Below are positions 8,650 through 17,121 of a stretch of DNA of 64,000 nucleotides, in pieces. Made by a program: the position numbers and the translations under genes. How positions within the stretch are numbered: position 1 is the first letter of the stretch; every line of letters begins with the position of its first letter. The notes under the pieces were generated by a model, which was not told where the DNA came from, ran no database searches, and was given only the letters and a program-made list of their open reading frames with translations. Origin of the DNA: Pseudomonas mendocina (lineage in GTDB: Bacteria > Pseudomonadota > Gammaproteobacteria > Pseudomonadales > Pseudomonadaceae); the NCBI RefSeq assembly GCF_900636545.1, contig NZ_LR134290.1, positions 248,001 through 312,000 of the forward strand, written 5' to 3'.

Positions 8650-9432
8650 GTGTTGAAGAAGTACCTGTCTGTCATTCTGCTCGCCTGCACCGCGCTGGTG
8701 AGCATGCCCAGCCTGGCGCAGTTGAGCGATTCCGAAGCCATGAACATGGCCGGCCTGCAGCGCTCGCTGACCCAGCGCATGGCCAAGAACTACCTGATGC
8801 TCGGTGCCGACGTGCGTGTAGATGTGGCCCAGCGTCAGCTCAAGGAAACCATCGAACGTTTCGATGCCAGCCAGAAGGCCCTGGCTGGTTACGCACCCAC
8901 TGCCGAGATCAAGGCTGCGCTGGCCAAGGTCGACGCCACCTGGGCTGTTCATCGCCAGCAGGTCGAAGCCAAGCCGGATCACGCCAAGGCCGCGGAAATG
9001 CTCGCCACCAGCGAGGAGCTGCTGCAGCAGACGCAGCACGTCAGTGACCTGATGGGTCAGCATCTGGGCGCCATGGGCGCCTCCGTGCACCACACCGGCT
9101 GGGCGCGCGTGCAGACCCAGCGCATCGCCATGCTCTACATGGCCAAGTCCTGGCGTGTGCCTGCGCCGGACCTGGACGCCAAGCTGGACAAGGCCGTGAG
9201 CGATTTCGAGACCATCCTCAAGGAGCTGGAAGCCCGCGGCACGCCGAACGAGGAAATCGCCAACACCCAGCGTCGCGCCCGCGCCCACTGGGGCTTCACC
9301 CTCAAGGGCATCGACCTGCACGCCTCGCAGGACTTCGTGCCGACCGTGATCACCGTCAGCACCGACTCGCTGTTCCGCCAGCTCAACGAGCTGACCCGTC
9401 TGTACGCCGGCCTGCAGGCCAAAGAGGCCTGA
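8650..9432 (+). CDS. Secreted PilJ/NarX-like sensor-domain protein
   Basis: A 260-residue protein. The GTG start at 8650 has GGAG at 8639-8642. The N-terminus (MLKKYLSVILLACTALVSMPSLAQ) is a Sec signal peptide. The mature part begins with LSDSEAMNMAGLQRSLTQRMAKNYLMLG, the QR-helix signature of the type IV pili methyl-accepting transducer N-terminal (PilJ/NarX) domain. A second helix pair with HHTGWARVQTQRIAMLYMAKSW repeats the pattern at about residues 139-160. There is no transmembrane segment or signalling domain after it, so it is a free periplasmic helical sensor or binding protein. The ligand is unknown. The diguanylate cyclase encoded just downstream is a possible partner. Confidence 0.75.
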   Translation: MLKKYLSVILLACTALVSMPSLAQLSDSEAMNMAGLQRSLTQRMAKNYLMLGADVRVDVAQRQLKETIERFDASQKALAGYAPTAEIKAALAKVDATWAVHRQQVEAKPDHAKAAEMLATSEELLQQTQHVSDLMGQHLGAMGASVHHTGWARVQTQRIAMLYMAKSWRVPAPDLDAKLDKAVSDFETILKELEARGTPNEEIANTQRRARAHWGFTLKGIDLHASQDFVPTVITVSTDSLFRQLNELTRLYAGLQAKEA

Positions 9433-9510
9433 TAGCCGTTCGCCAGTCTGCCTCCTCGGCCGCCTGCTTTTGCGCTATAACCAAGCGCTAGTCGGGCAGA
9501 GGTGGCGGGC

Positions 9511-10482
9511 ATGAGCGAAGCAACTGATCAGGCGGTTTACAAGACTCTTCTGGAGTCCACCCGGGCGATTCCTTGGAAGATCGACTGGAAGACCATGACC
9601 TTCGCCTACATCGGCCCGCAGATCGAGAGCCTGCTGGGTTGGTCGCAGGCCAGTTGGGTCAGCGCCGAAGACTGGGCGACGCGCATGCACCCGGATGATC
9701 GCGACAGGGTGGTGGAGTTCTGCATCTCGCAGTCGCAGAACGGCGTCGATCATGAGGCCGACTACCGCGCACTGACCGCCGCCGGTGACTACGTATGGAT
9801 TCGCGACGTGGTGCATGTGGTGCGCGACGACAACGGCGAGGTGGATTCGCTGATCGGCTTCATGTTCGACATCAGCGAGCGCAAGAAGACCGAGGAGCAA
9901 CTGCTGACCCTGCAGAAGCAGCTCGAAGAGTACTCCTACAAGGACGGCCTCACCGGCGTCGCCAACCGGCGCATGTTCGACAGCGTGTTGGCCACCGAAT
10001 GGGCCAATGCCCAGCGTACCCAGCAGCCGCTGTCGCTGATCCTGCTGGATATCGATCACTTCAAGCAGTTCAACGACCATTATGGCCACGTCCAGGGCGA
10101 TGATTGCTTGAAGAGCGTCGGCCAGGCGCTGAGCCGCGCGGCCAGCCGGCCACGGGATTTCGTCGGTCGCTTCGGTGGCGAGGAGTTCGTGCTGGTGTTG
10201 CCGGAGACCGACGAGGCCGCCGCTCGTCATATCGCCGAGCGCTGCCGCCAGCAGGTGCGTCAGCAGCGCATTCCCCATGAGCGCTCGTCGGTGTCGTCCA
10301 TGCTTACCATCAGCCTCGGCGTGGGCACTATCGTGCCGGGTGCCCACGACCGCCCGCTGGACTTCCTCAACAGCGTCGACAAGCTGCTCTACCAGGCCAA
10401 GCAACGCGGCCGTGACCGCTTGGAAGTGGCCAAGGCGCCCGCTCGCTCGACTCTGGATGGTGCCGCTGATGCCCGAGCTTGA
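9511..10482 (+). CDS. Diguanylate cyclase with N-terminal PAS domain
   Basis: Makes cyclic di-GMP from two GTP. The start at ATG 9511 fits AGAGG at 9498-9502, and the in-frame GTG at 9502 overlaps that site. Residues about 10-125 form a PAS fold with a PAC-like end (GDYVWIRDVVHVV, GFMFDISERKKTEEQ). Residues about 140-300 form the GGDEF domain with DGLTGVANRR, LILLDIDHFKQFNDHYGH, and the active-site GGEEF at 222-226. An inhibitory RxxD site (RPRD, 213-216) lies exactly five residues before it, so product feedback inhibition is likely. There is no transmembrane segment, so it is cytosolic. The signal sensed by the PAS domain is unknown. Confidence 0.92.
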   Translation: MSEATDQAVYKTLLESTRAIPWKIDWKTMTFAYIGPQIESLLGWSQASWVSAEDWATRMHPDDRDRVVEFCISQSQNGVDHEADYRALTAAGDYVWIRDVVHVVRDDNGEVDSLIGFMFDISERKKTEEQLLTLQKQLEEYSYKDGLTGVANRRMFDSVLATEWANAQRTQQPLSLILLDIDHFKQFNDHYGHVQGDDCLKSVGQALSRAASRPRDFVGRFGGEEFVLVLPETDEAAARHIAERCRQQVRQQRIPHERSSVSSMLTISLGVGTIVPGAHDRPLDFLNSVDKLLYQAKQRGRDRLEVAKAPARSTLDGAADARA

Positions 10483-10513
10483 GCAATCGTTAACCCAAGC
10501 GTAACGATTGCTC
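10481..10513. other. Perfect 12-base inverted repeat after the diguanylate cyclase gene
   Basis: GAGCAATCGTTA (10481-10492) and its exact complement TAACGATTGCTC (10502-10513) flank 9 bases and overlap the stop codon of the cyclase gene. No T tract follows. It could be an RNA hairpin at the 3' end of that message or an operator upstream of mdcA. The sequence alone does not decide. Confidence 0.55.
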
Positions 10514-10524
10514 CGCCTGCTTGA

Positions 10525-10554
10525 TTGATGACCCGAGGGTCACGCTCCTAATGT
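10525..10554 (+). promoter_or_regulatory. Candidate mdc promoter with overlapping palindrome
   Basis: TTGATG (10525-10530) and TAATGT (10549-10554) are spaced by 18 bases, 34 bases before the mdcA start. The palindrome TGACCC-GA-GGGTCA (10529-10542) covers the end of the -35 element and the spacer. A regulator such as MdcR could bind here. The assignment is inference from position and symmetry. Confidence 0.4.
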
Positions 10555-10587
10555 GCCTCCACGACAGCGGAACTCGTGGAGTCCTCA

Positions 10588-12255
10588 ATGACAACAACAA
10601 TATCCCCACCGCCGCAGTGGTCGCGTCGTCGCGCTGAAAAAGCCCGGCGACTCGATCAGGTGCGCAACCTCGCCGATGGCGTGGTGTTGCCCAGCGACAA
10701 GATCGTCGCGGCCCTTGAGGCGCTGATCGCCCCTGGCGACCGCGTGGTGCTCGAAGGCAACAACCAGAAGCAGGCGGACTTTCTCTCCCGCTCGCTGGCC
10801 AAGGCCGATCCCGGTCGCCTGCACGATCTGCACATGATCATGCCCAGCGTCAGCCGTGCCGAGCATCTCGATCTGTTCGAACGTGGCATCGCCCGTAAGC
10901 TCGACTTCTCCTTCGCTGGGCCGCAGAGCCTGCGCATCGGCCAACTGCTCGAAGACGGGCAGATGGAAGTCGGCGCCATCCACACCTATATCGAACTCTA
11001 CTCGCGCCTGCTGGTGGATCTGATTCCCAACGTCGCCCTGGTCGCGGGTTTTCAGGCCGACCGCCACGGCAATATCTACACCGGGCCGAGCACCGAGGAC
11101 ACCCCGGCGCTGGTCGAGCCCACCGCGTTTTCCGACGGCATCGTGATCTTCCAGGTCAACGAGATCGTCGACGAGCTGCCCCGTGTGGACATCCCCGCGT
11201 CCTGGGTCGACTTCGTGGTGGTGGCGGACAAGCCCTTCTACATCGAGCCGCTGTTCACCCGCGACCCGCGCCATATCAAGCCGGTGCACGTGCTGATGGC
11301 GATGATGGCGATCCGCGGCATCTACGAAAAACATAACGTGCAGTCGCTCAACCATGGCATCGGTTTCAACACCGCCGCCATCGAGCTGATCCTGCCGACC
11401 TACGGCGAATCGCTGGGCCTGAAGGGCAAGATCTGCCGCAACTGGACGCTCAACCCGCACCCGACGCTGATCCCGGCCATCGAGACCGGCTGGGTGGAAA
11501 GCGTGCACTGCTTCGGCACCGAGCTGGGCATGGAGAACTATATCGCCCAGCGCCCGGACGTGTTCTTCACCGGCCGCGACGGCTCGATGCGCTCCAATCG
11601 CATGATGTGCCAGCTGGCCGGGCAGTACGCGGTGGACCTGTTTATCGGCGCTACCTTGCAAGTGGATGGTGATGGTCATTCTTCGACGGTTACCCGTGGC
11701 CGCCTGGCCGGCTTCGGCGGTGCACCGAACATGGGCCACGACCCGCGTGGCCGCCGCCATAGCACGCCCGCTTGGCTGGACATGGCGACGCCGGGCGGCG
11801 AAGGACCGGTGACCCTGCTCGAACGCGGCAAGAAGCTGGTGGTGCAGATGGTCGAGACCTTCCAGGAGGGCGGCAAACCCACCTTCGTCGAGCAGCTCGA
11901 TGCCGTCGAGGTGGCGAAGAAAGCCGGCATGCCGCTGGCGCCGATCATGATTTACGGCGATGACGTCACCCACCTGCTCACCGAGGAAGGCATCGCCTAC
12001 CTGTACAAGGCGCGCACCCTGGAAGAGCGCCAGGCGATGATCGCCGCAGTGGCCGGCGTCACCGCCATTGGCCTGCGCCACGACCCGAAAGAAACCGCAC
12101 GCATGCGCCGCGAAGGGCTGATCGCCCTCCCCGAAGACCTCGGCATCCGCCGTACCGACGCGACCCGCGAACTGCTCGCGGCCAAGAGCATCGCCGAACT
12201 GGTCGAGTGGTCGGGCGGCCTGTACAACCCGCCTGCCAAATTCAGGAGCTGGTGA
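10588..12255 (+). CDS. mdcA: Malonate decarboxylase alpha subunit (acyl-carrier-protein transferase)
   Basis: A 555-residue protein that transfers malonyl from malonate onto the acetyl-S-carrier protein MdcC, releasing acetate, the first step of the biotin-independent malonate decarboxylase cycle. The start ATG 10588 fits TGGAG at 10577-10581. A GTG at 10576 would include that site. The CoA-transferase-like fold is seen in [49 protein letters not shown] and [27 protein letters not shown]. Length agrees with MdcA of other bacteria. It opens the tightly packed mdc operon, overlapping mdcB by one base. A candidate Crc/Hfq site lies just after the start codon. Confidence 0.96.
   Translation: MTTTISPPPQWSRRRAEKARRLDQVRNLADGVVLPSDKIVAALEALIAPGDRVVLEGNNQKQADFLSRSLAKADPGRLHDLHMIMPSVSRAEHLDLFERGIARKLDFSFAGPQSLRIGQLLEDGQMEVGAIHTYIELYSRLLVDLIPNVALVAGFQADRHGNIYTGPSTEDTPALVEPTAFSDGIVIFQVNEIVDELPRVDIPASWVDFVVVADKPFYIEPLFTRDPRHIKPVHVLMAMMAIRGIYEKHNVQSLNHGIGFNTAAIELILPTYGESLGLKGKICRNWTLNPHPTLIPAIETGWVESVHCFGTELGMENYIAQRPDVFFTGRDGSMRSNRMMCQLAGQYAVDLFIGATLQVDGDGHSSTVTRGRLAGFGGAPNMGHDPRGRRHSTPAWLDMATPGGEGPVTLLERGKKLVVQMVETFQEGGKPTFVEQLDAVEVAKKAGMPLAPIMIYGDDVTHLLTEEGIAYLYKARTLEERQAMIAAVAGVTAIGLRHDPKETARMRREGLIALPEDLGIRRTDATRELLAAKSIAELVEWSGGLYNPPAKFRSW
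10593..10600 (+). promoter_or_regulatory. Candidate Hfq/Crc (CA) motif at mdcA start
   Basis: AACAACAA matches the AANAANAA catabolite-activity motif bound in pseudomonads by Hfq with Crc. It lies two bases after the mdcA ATG, inside the ribosome footprint. Binding would block translation of the first gene of the operon. Confidence 0.6.
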
Positions 12256-13133
12256 TGAATGCACTGACTGCAATTCAGCCCCAGCTTTCGCTCAGCGATT
12301 GGCTGGCCGACCTGGCCGTCGATGCGCTGATCGACGAGGCCGACCTGTCGCCCAAGCCGGGCCTGGTCGACCGTCGTGGCAGCGGCGCGCACACCGACCT
12401 GCACCTGGGTCTGATGCATGCCTCGGCGCTGGCGTTGTGGCCCAGCTTCAAGGCCATGGCCGAGGCCGCCCAGCAACGCGGCGCTATCGACCTGGCATTG
12501 CGTGAGGACGTCGGCCGCATTGGTCGTGAAGGTGAGGTGGAGATGCTGCGCGTCACTGGCGGCGTCAACACCCATCGCGGTGCGATCTGGGCGCTGGGTC
12601 TGCTCAGTGCTGCTGCCGCACTCGAACCCCGCGAGTTGGCACCAGAACAGGTCGCGCTGCGCGCCGCACGCCTGGCTCTGCTCAATGACCGCGCTGTACC
12701 CGTGACGGGCGACAGCCATGGTGCTCAGGTTTGCCGTCTGTACGGCGTGCATGGCGCCCGCGAGGAAGCGCAGTTGGGCTTCCCGGCGGTGATCCAGCAG
12801 GCGCTGCCGCAACTGGCGCGCAGCCGCGCCGCCGGGGCAGGCGAGCAGAACGCTCGCCTCGATGCGCTGCTGGCGATCATGACCCAATTGGCCGACACCT
12901 GCGTACTCTACCGCGCCGGCATGGCCGGGCTGGTCAGCATGCAGAGCGGTGCCCGCGCGGTGCTCGCCGCCGGCGGCTGCGCCAGCCTCGACGGCCGTCG
13001 CCATTTGCGCGAACTCGAACGCGACATGCTGCGCCTGCGCGCCTCGCCTGGCGGCGCTGCCGATCTGCTCGCCGCCACCCTGTTCCTCGACCGCCTGCAG
13101 CATGGCCTGCCGGCGCAGCTTGGGAGTCTGTGA
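12255..13133 (+). CDS. mdcB: Triphosphoribosyl-dephospho-CoA synthase
   Basis: A 292-residue enzyme that makes 2'-(5''-triphosphoribosyl)-3'-dephospho-CoA from ATP and dephospho-CoA, the precursor of the MdcC prosthetic group. It has the CitG/MdcB-type motif [31 protein letters not shown] (residues about 28-58) and the later [21 protein letters not shown] and [11 protein letters not shown]. The ATG overlaps the mdcA stop (TGATG), with AGGAG at 12244-12248, which points to translational coupling. In frame, the open frame extends upstream into mdcA, but no ribosome site supports an earlier start. Confidence 0.95.
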   Translation: MNALTAIQPQLSLSDWLADLAVDALIDEADLSPKPGLVDRRGSGAHTDLHLGLMHASALALWPSFKAMAEAAQQRGAIDLALREDVGRIGREGEVEMLRVTGGVNTHRGAIWALGLLSAAAALEPRELAPEQVALRAARLALLNDRAVPVTGDSHGAQVCRLYGVHGAREEAQLGFPAVIQQALPQLARSRAAGAGEQNARLDALLAIMTQLADTCVLYRAGMAGLVSMQSGARAVLAAGGCASLDGRRHLRELERDMLRLRASPGGAADLLAATLFLDRLQHGLPAQLGSL

Positions 13134-13134
13134 A

Positions 13135-13434
13135 ATGGAAACCCTGTCTTTTCAATTCCCCGCCGGGCAACCGGCCCAGGGTCGCGCGCTGGTGGGTTGC
13201 GTCGGTTCCGGCGACCTGGAAGTGCTGTTCGAACCCGGTCAGGCCGGCACCCTGGCGATCGAAGTGGTCACCTCGGTCAATGGCAGTGCGTCGCGCTGGC
13301 AGCTTTTGTTCGAGCGCATGTTTCGCGAGCAGCAACTGCCTGCACTGAACATCGCGATTCATGATTTCGGCGCCACGCCCGGCGTGGTGCGCCTGCGCCT
13401 GGAACAGGGCCTGGAGGAACTCAACCATGGCTGA
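13135..13434 (+). CDS. mdcC: Malonate decarboxylase acyl carrier protein (delta subunit)
   Basis: A 99-residue carrier that holds the malonyl and acetyl groups on a phosphoribosyl-dephospho-CoA arm. The motif GSGDLEVL places the modified serine at residue 25, the position known for the Klebsiella protein. The start ATG 13135 lies one base after the mdcB stop, and its end overlaps mdcD by 8 bases. It was picked out of a longer open frame by the family N-terminus METLSFQFPAG. It works with MdcA, MdcD and MdcE in the cytosol. Confidence 0.95.
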   Translation: METLSFQFPAGQPAQGRALVGCVGSGDLEVLFEPGQAGTLAIEVVTSVNGSASRWQLLFERMFREQQLPALNIAIHDFGATPGVVRLRLEQGLEELNHG

Positions 13435-14278
13435 GCAGAATATCCAACGCCTGCTGGCGCAGCGCAGCTTTACCGAACTCGGTGCCCGCGAGCGGGCCCG
13501 CGCATTGCTCGATGGCGGCAGCTTCCGCGAGCTGCTCGACCCCTTTGCCCGGCTGATGTCGCCCTGGCTGCCCAAGCAGGGCATCGTGCCCCAGGCCGAT
13601 GACGGCGTGGTGGTGGCCAAGGGGCTGATCGATGGCCAGCCAGCGGTGGTGATCGCCATCGAAGGTGCTTTCCAGGGCGGCAGCCTTGGCGAAGTGGGCG
13701 GGGCGAAGATTGCCGGCGCCTTGGAACTCTCGGCCGAAGACAACCGTAACGGCACGCCGACCCGCGCCGTGCTGCTGCTGGAAACCGGCGGCGTGCGCCT
13801 GCAGGAAGCCAACCTGGGCCTGGCGGCCATCGCCGAGATCCAGGCTGCCATCGTCGAGCTGCGCCAGTATCAGCCGGTAATCGGCCTGGTTGCTGGTCCA
13901 GTTGGCTGCTTTGGCGGCATGTCCATCGCCGCCGGGTTGTGCAGCTACCTGCTGGTGACCCGCGAGGCGCGCCTGGGGCTCAACGGCCCGCAGGTGATCG
14001 AGCAGGAAGCCGGGATCGATGAATACGACTCGCGCGACCGCCCCTTTATCTGGAGCCTGACCGGCGGCGAGCAGCGTCACGCCAGCAGCCTGGTCGACGG
14101 CTACGTGAGTGATGACGTTGAGGCCATTCGCAGCGAGCTGCATGGGCTGTTCGCCAAGGGCAAACCTGAGCTTGAGCGCAGCCGTCGCCATGCCTGGTTC
14201 CTTGAGCGCCTGCGTGACGTCGACACCTCGATCCAGGCTGATGCCGCTGCCGTGCGCAACGCCTACCAGGGAGCATGA
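13427..14278 (+). CDS. mdcD: Malonate decarboxylase beta subunit
   Basis: A 283-residue carboxyltransferase-like subunit that, with MdcE, decarboxylates malonyl-S-MdcC. The start ATG 13427 overlaps the end of mdcC and has GGAGG at 13413-13417. Crotonase-like features include AIEGAFQGGSLGEVGGAKIAGALELS, VLLLETGGVRLQEANLGLAAIAEIQ and GLVAGPVGCFGGMSIAAGLCSYLLVTREARLGLNGPQVIEQEAG. The last forms the oxyanion-hole region. Length is normal for MdcD. It is probably translationally coupled to mdcC and mdcE. Confidence 0.96.
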   Translation: MAEQNIQRLLAQRSFTELGARERARALLDGGSFRELLDPFARLMSPWLPKQGIVPQADDGVVVAKGLIDGQPAVVIAIEGAFQGGSLGEVGGAKIAGALELSAEDNRNGTPTRAVLLLETGGVRLQEANLGLAAIAEIQAAIVELRQYQPVIGLVAGPVGCFGGMSIAAGLCSYLLVTREARLGLNGPQVIEQEAGIDEYDSRDRPFIWSLTGGEQRHASSLVDGYVSDDVEAIRSELHGLFAKGKPELERSRRHAWFLERLRDVDTSIQADAAAVRNAYQGA

Positions 14279-14280
14279 AC

Positions 14281-15087
14281 ATGACAACTGCACAGGAAAA
14301 ACGCGGCCTGCACTGGTTCAACGCCTTGGCCGGCAATGCTCAGTCGATCCCCGGACTGCCGGCCTCGCTACGCGTGGCCGATGGCGAACTGGCCGGCCAG
14401 GCGGTGCGCTATCTGGCGGTGATCGCCGATGCCAACAATCCCTTCCCCCGCGCCCGTAGCGGCGAGGTCGGCTTGCTCGAAGGTTGGGGGTTGGCGCAGG
14501 CCGTGGATGAAGCCATCGAGGCGGATCGCGACCAGGCGCACAAGCGCGCGCTGATCGCCATTGTCGACGTGCCGAGCCAGGCCTACGGGCGCCGCGAGGA
14601 AGCCTACGGTATTCATCAGGCTCTGGCCGGCGCGGTGGACGCCTATGCCCGTGCCCGCCTGGCCGGCCATGCGGTGATCGGTCTGCTGGTGGGCAAGGCC
14701 ATGTCCGGCGCCTTCCTCGCCCATGGCTACCAGGCCAACCGCCTGATAGCCCTGCATGACGCCGGGGTGATGGTGCACGCCATGGGCAAGGCCGCCGCCG
14801 CGCGCATCACCCTGCGCAGCGTCGACGAGCTGGAGACGCTGGCCGCCAGCGTGCCACCGATGGCCTACGACCTCGACAACTACGCCTCGCTTGGTCTGCT
14901 GTCGGAGGTGCTCGACGTGGAGCAGGTGACGCAGCCGACGGCTTCCGATCTGGCCTGCGTGCAGGATGCATTGGGACGCGCCCTGAGCGATATCGCCGCC
15001 AGCCCGCGCGATCTGCGTAACCGCCTGGGCGCCGCCAACCGCGCGGCATCCACACAGGTGCGCGAACTGCTGCGTGCGCAGTGGTAG
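14281..15087 (+). CDS. mdcE: Malonate decarboxylase gamma subunit
   Basis: A 268-residue partner of MdcD in the decarboxylase. Two starts are possible. ATG 14275 overlaps the mdcD stop, and ATG 14281 is spaced 7 bases from GGGAG at 14269-14273. I chose the latter, so the protein begins MTTAQEKRGLHWFNALAG. The family features FPRARSGEVGLLEGWGLAQAV, VDVPSQAYGRREEAYGIHQALAGAVDAYA and GLLVGKAMSGAFLAHGYQA are clear. Length fits MdcE. mdcG follows after 9 bases. Confidence 0.94.
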   Translation: MTTAQEKRGLHWFNALAGNAQSIPGLPASLRVADGELAGQAVRYLAVIADANNPFPRARSGEVGLLEGWGLAQAVDEAIEADRDQAHKRALIAIVDVPSQAYGRREEAYGIHQALAGAVDAYARARLAGHAVIGLLVGKAMSGAFLAHGYQANRLIALHDAGVMVHAMGKAAAARITLRSVDELETLAASVPPMAYDLDNYASLGLLSEVLDVEQVTQPTASDLACVQDALGRALSDIAASPRDLRNRLGAANRAASTQVRELLRAQW

Positions 15088-15096
15088 GAGCCGAGC

Positions 15097-15729
15097 ATGC
15101 ATACCCCCCGTCCACATGATCTGCTCTGGGGCCTGCGTCCCGAGCAACTGCCACAGGAGGCGCCGGCCTGGGCCCGTGCCGCCCTGGGCGGGCATGTGCC
15201 GGTGGTGGTGCGCCGTGCGCCGGCCGAGTCCGGCTGGGTCGCGGTGGGTATTCGTGGCGCCGCTCGTGAGCAGCGTTACGCCACCTGGATGCGCCTGAGC
15301 GAGATCAGCCGTCTGGTCACCCCACAGGCAGTCGCCCGCGCCGGGCGCTGGCGCAGTCATGCGCAGCCACACTGGCCGGCATTGCGCGCCCTGAGTCTAT
15401 TGGCACCGCGTCTCGATGCCTTAGGCCTGGCCTGGGGCGTGACCGGCAGCCTGGGCTTCGAGCTGGCCAGCGGCATCAGCGCCGCGCATCCAGACAGCGA
15501 TCTCGATCTGTCTCTGCGTGCGCCGCGCCACCTGCCGCGCGATTGGGCGCGCACTCTGTGCCGACTGTTGGACGAGGCGCCGGTGCGTATCGATCTGCAA
15601 TTGGAAACGCCGCATGGCGCCGTGGCGCTACGCGAATGGGCCAGCGAGGCGCCGCGCGTTCTGCTGAAAACCCAGAACGGCCCGCTGCTGGTCAGCGACC
15701 CGTGGCAGTTGCAGCAGGTGGCAGCATGA
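15097..15729 (+). CDS. mdcG: Malonate decarboxylase holo-carrier synthase (phosphoribosyl-dephospho-CoA transferase)
   Basis: A 210-residue nucleotidyltransferase that attaches the MdcB product to Ser25 of MdcC. The nucleotidyltransferase signature is visible as WGVTGSLGFELASGISAAHPDSDLDLSL (residues about 112-139), where the DSDLD acidic pair binds metal. The N-terminus MHTPRPHDLLWG and a GGAG at 15088-15091 support the start. The end overlaps mdcH (ATGA). Confidence 0.94.
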   Translation: MHTPRPHDLLWGLRPEQLPQEAPAWARAALGGHVPVVVRRAPAESGWVAVGIRGAAREQRYATWMRLSEISRLVTPQAVARAGRWRSHAQPHWPALRALSLLAPRLDALGLAWGVTGSLGFELASGISAAHPDSDLDLSLRAPRHLPRDWARTLCRLLDEAPVRIDLQLETPHGAVALREWASEAPRVLLKTQNGPLLVSDPWQLQQVAA

Positions 15730-16652
15730 GCGCGCTGTGGGCCTTCCCCGGCCAGGGCGCGCAGCAGCCCGGCATGCTGCAGGCTTTGCCTGACGCGCCA
15801 GTGGTGCAGACCTGTATCGAGCAGGCGAGCGTTGCCTTGGGTGAAGATGTGCGCCTGCTGGATTCGGCCGAAGCGTTGCAAAACACCCGTGCCGTGCAGC
15901 TCTGCCTGCTGATCGCCGGCGTAGCGGCGGCGCGTGTGCTGAGCGAGCGCGGCCATCGTCCGGATATGGTCGCCGGGCTTTCCATCGGTGCCTATGCCGC
16001 TGCCGTGGTGGCCGGCGCGCTGGACTTCGCCGACGCCGTGCGCCTGGTCGCCTTGCGTGGCGAGCTGATGCAGCGCGCCTATCCCGATGGCTACGGCATG
16101 ACCGCCATCCTCGGCCTTGACCAGGACAGCGTCGAGCGCCTGCTGGCCGACGCCGAGGGTCCGGTGTACCTGGCCAATATCAATGCCGAAACCCAACTGG
16201 TGATCGCTGGTAGCGATGCTGCCATGGCCAAGGTGGCCGAACGCGCCCGGGCGCAGGGTGCCGGTTGTGCCAGGCGCCTGGCGATGAGCGTGCCGTCGCA
16301 CTGCGAGTTGCTCGATACACCGGCTCGCGAGCTGGCTGCTGCGTTCGCCAAGGTCGAGATGCGCACGCCGCAGGTGCGCTACCTGAGCAGCAGCTCGGCG
16401 CGCCTGATCCGTGACCCCGGAACCCTGCGTGATGACCTGGCCATGAACATGAGCCGCGTCGTCGACTGGCAGGCCACGCTCGTCACCGCTTATGAGCGTG
16501 GCGTGCGCCTGCACCTGGAACTGCCTCCAGGCAGCGTACTGACCGGCCTCGCCCGGCGTGTCTTCGACGCGGGTCAAGCCATCGCCTTCAGCGGTGCCCG
16601 TCTGGATACACTCGACGCCATGTTGCGTCAGGAGGTAAGCCGCGACCGCTGA
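15726..16652 (+). CDS. mdcH: Malonate decarboxylase epsilon subunit, malonyl-CoA:carrier transacylase
   Basis: A 308-residue FabD-like acyltransferase that primes or reactivates the carrier protein by loading malonyl from malonyl-CoA. The start ATG 15726 overlaps the mdcG stop. Motifs are FPGQGAQQPGM near the N-terminus, the nucleophile elbow GLSIGAYAAAVVAGAL, and the histidine motif SVPSHCELLDTPA. Length is typical for FabD and MdcH. It is the last enzyme gene of the operon, and a 62-base gap with A/C-rich sequence separates it from the transporter genes. Confidence 0.94.
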   Translation: MSALWAFPGQGAQQPGMLQALPDAPVVQTCIEQASVALGEDVRLLDSAEALQNTRAVQLCLLIAGVAAARVLSERGHRPDMVAGLSIGAYAAAVVAGALDFADAVRLVALRGELMQRAYPDGYGMTAILGLDQDSVERLLADAEGPVYLANINAETQLVIAGSDAAMAKVAERARAQGAGCARRLAMSVPSHCELLDTPARELAAAFAKVEMRTPQVRYLSSSSARLIRDPGTLRDDLAMNMSRVVDWQATLVTAYERGVRLHLELPPGSVLTGLARRVFDAGQAIAFSGARLDTLDAMLRQEVSRDR

Positions 16653-16677
16653 GCCGTAGCGTTTACCGAAGCACAAA

Positions 16678-16685
16678 AACAACAA
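16678..16685 (+). promoter_or_regulatory. Candidate Hfq/Crc (CA) motif upstream of madL
   Basis: AACAACAA, in the longer A-rich run CAAAAACAACAAC at 16674-16686. It lies in the mdcH-madL gap, 30 bases before the second copy at the madL start. Confidence 0.5.
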
Positions 16686-16707
16686 CTTCGATACGTAAGA
16701 CGAGGAC

Positions 16708-16715
16708 AACAACAA
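16708..16715 (+). promoter_or_regulatory. Candidate Hfq/Crc (CA) motif at the madL start
   Basis: AACAACAA lies between the ribosome site (GAGG, 16702-16705) and the ATG at 16715, sharing its A. Together with the copy at 16678-16685 it makes a double site, which favours cooperative Hfq binding. Confidence 0.6.
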
Positions 16716-17116
16716 TGATCATCTACGGTGTCGCCTTCCTGGCGTTTTGCACCCTGGCAGGCATCTTCATCGGTGAACTGCTAGGCAAACTCATCGGCGT
16801 GCCCGCCAACGTCGGGGGTGTCGGTATCGCCATGATGCTGCTGATCTTCCTCGGCAGTTACCTGAACAAGCGCGGCCTGTTCACCGGCAAGTCGGAGCAG
16901 GGCGTGGAGTTCTGGAGCGCCATCTACATTCCCATCGTGGTCGCCATGGCCGCCCAGCAGAACGTCTACGGCGCCCTCAAAGGCGGCCCGATGGCGATTC
17001 TCGCTGGCACCGCTGCCGTCGCTATCGGTTTTGCGCTGGTCCCCGCACTGAGCCGCATCGGGCAAAAGCAGCCTGAAACCGACGTTGCCCCCTCCCTGAA
17101 CAAAGCGCCACGGTGA
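16715..17116 (+). CDS. madL: Malonate transporter subunit MadL
   Basis: A 133-residue inner-membrane protein that with MadM imports malonate. It shows hydrophobic spans at about residues 2-20, 28-48, 72-90 and 94-112. The ending (QKQPETDVAPSLNKAPR) is a short cytosolic tail. The family motifs GIFIGELLGKLIGVPANVGGVGIAMMLLIFL and EFWSAIYIPIVVAMAAQQNV are visible. madM starts 5 bases after the stop. This MadLM pair replaces the MdcF-type carrier that other malonate operons use. Confidence 0.93.
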   Translation: MIIYGVAFLAFCTLAGIFIGELLGKLIGVPANVGGVGIAMMLLIFLGSYLNKRGLFTGKSEQGVEFWSAIYIPIVVAMAAQQNVYGALKGGPMAILAGTAAVAIGFALVPALSRIGQKQPETDVAPSLNKAPR

Positions 17117-17121
17117 TTGCC

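Noticed and set aside
10481..10513. Intrinsic terminator after the diguanylate cyclase gene
   Set aside because: The inverted repeat is perfect but no T tract follows, so it was listed as an unassigned hairpin.
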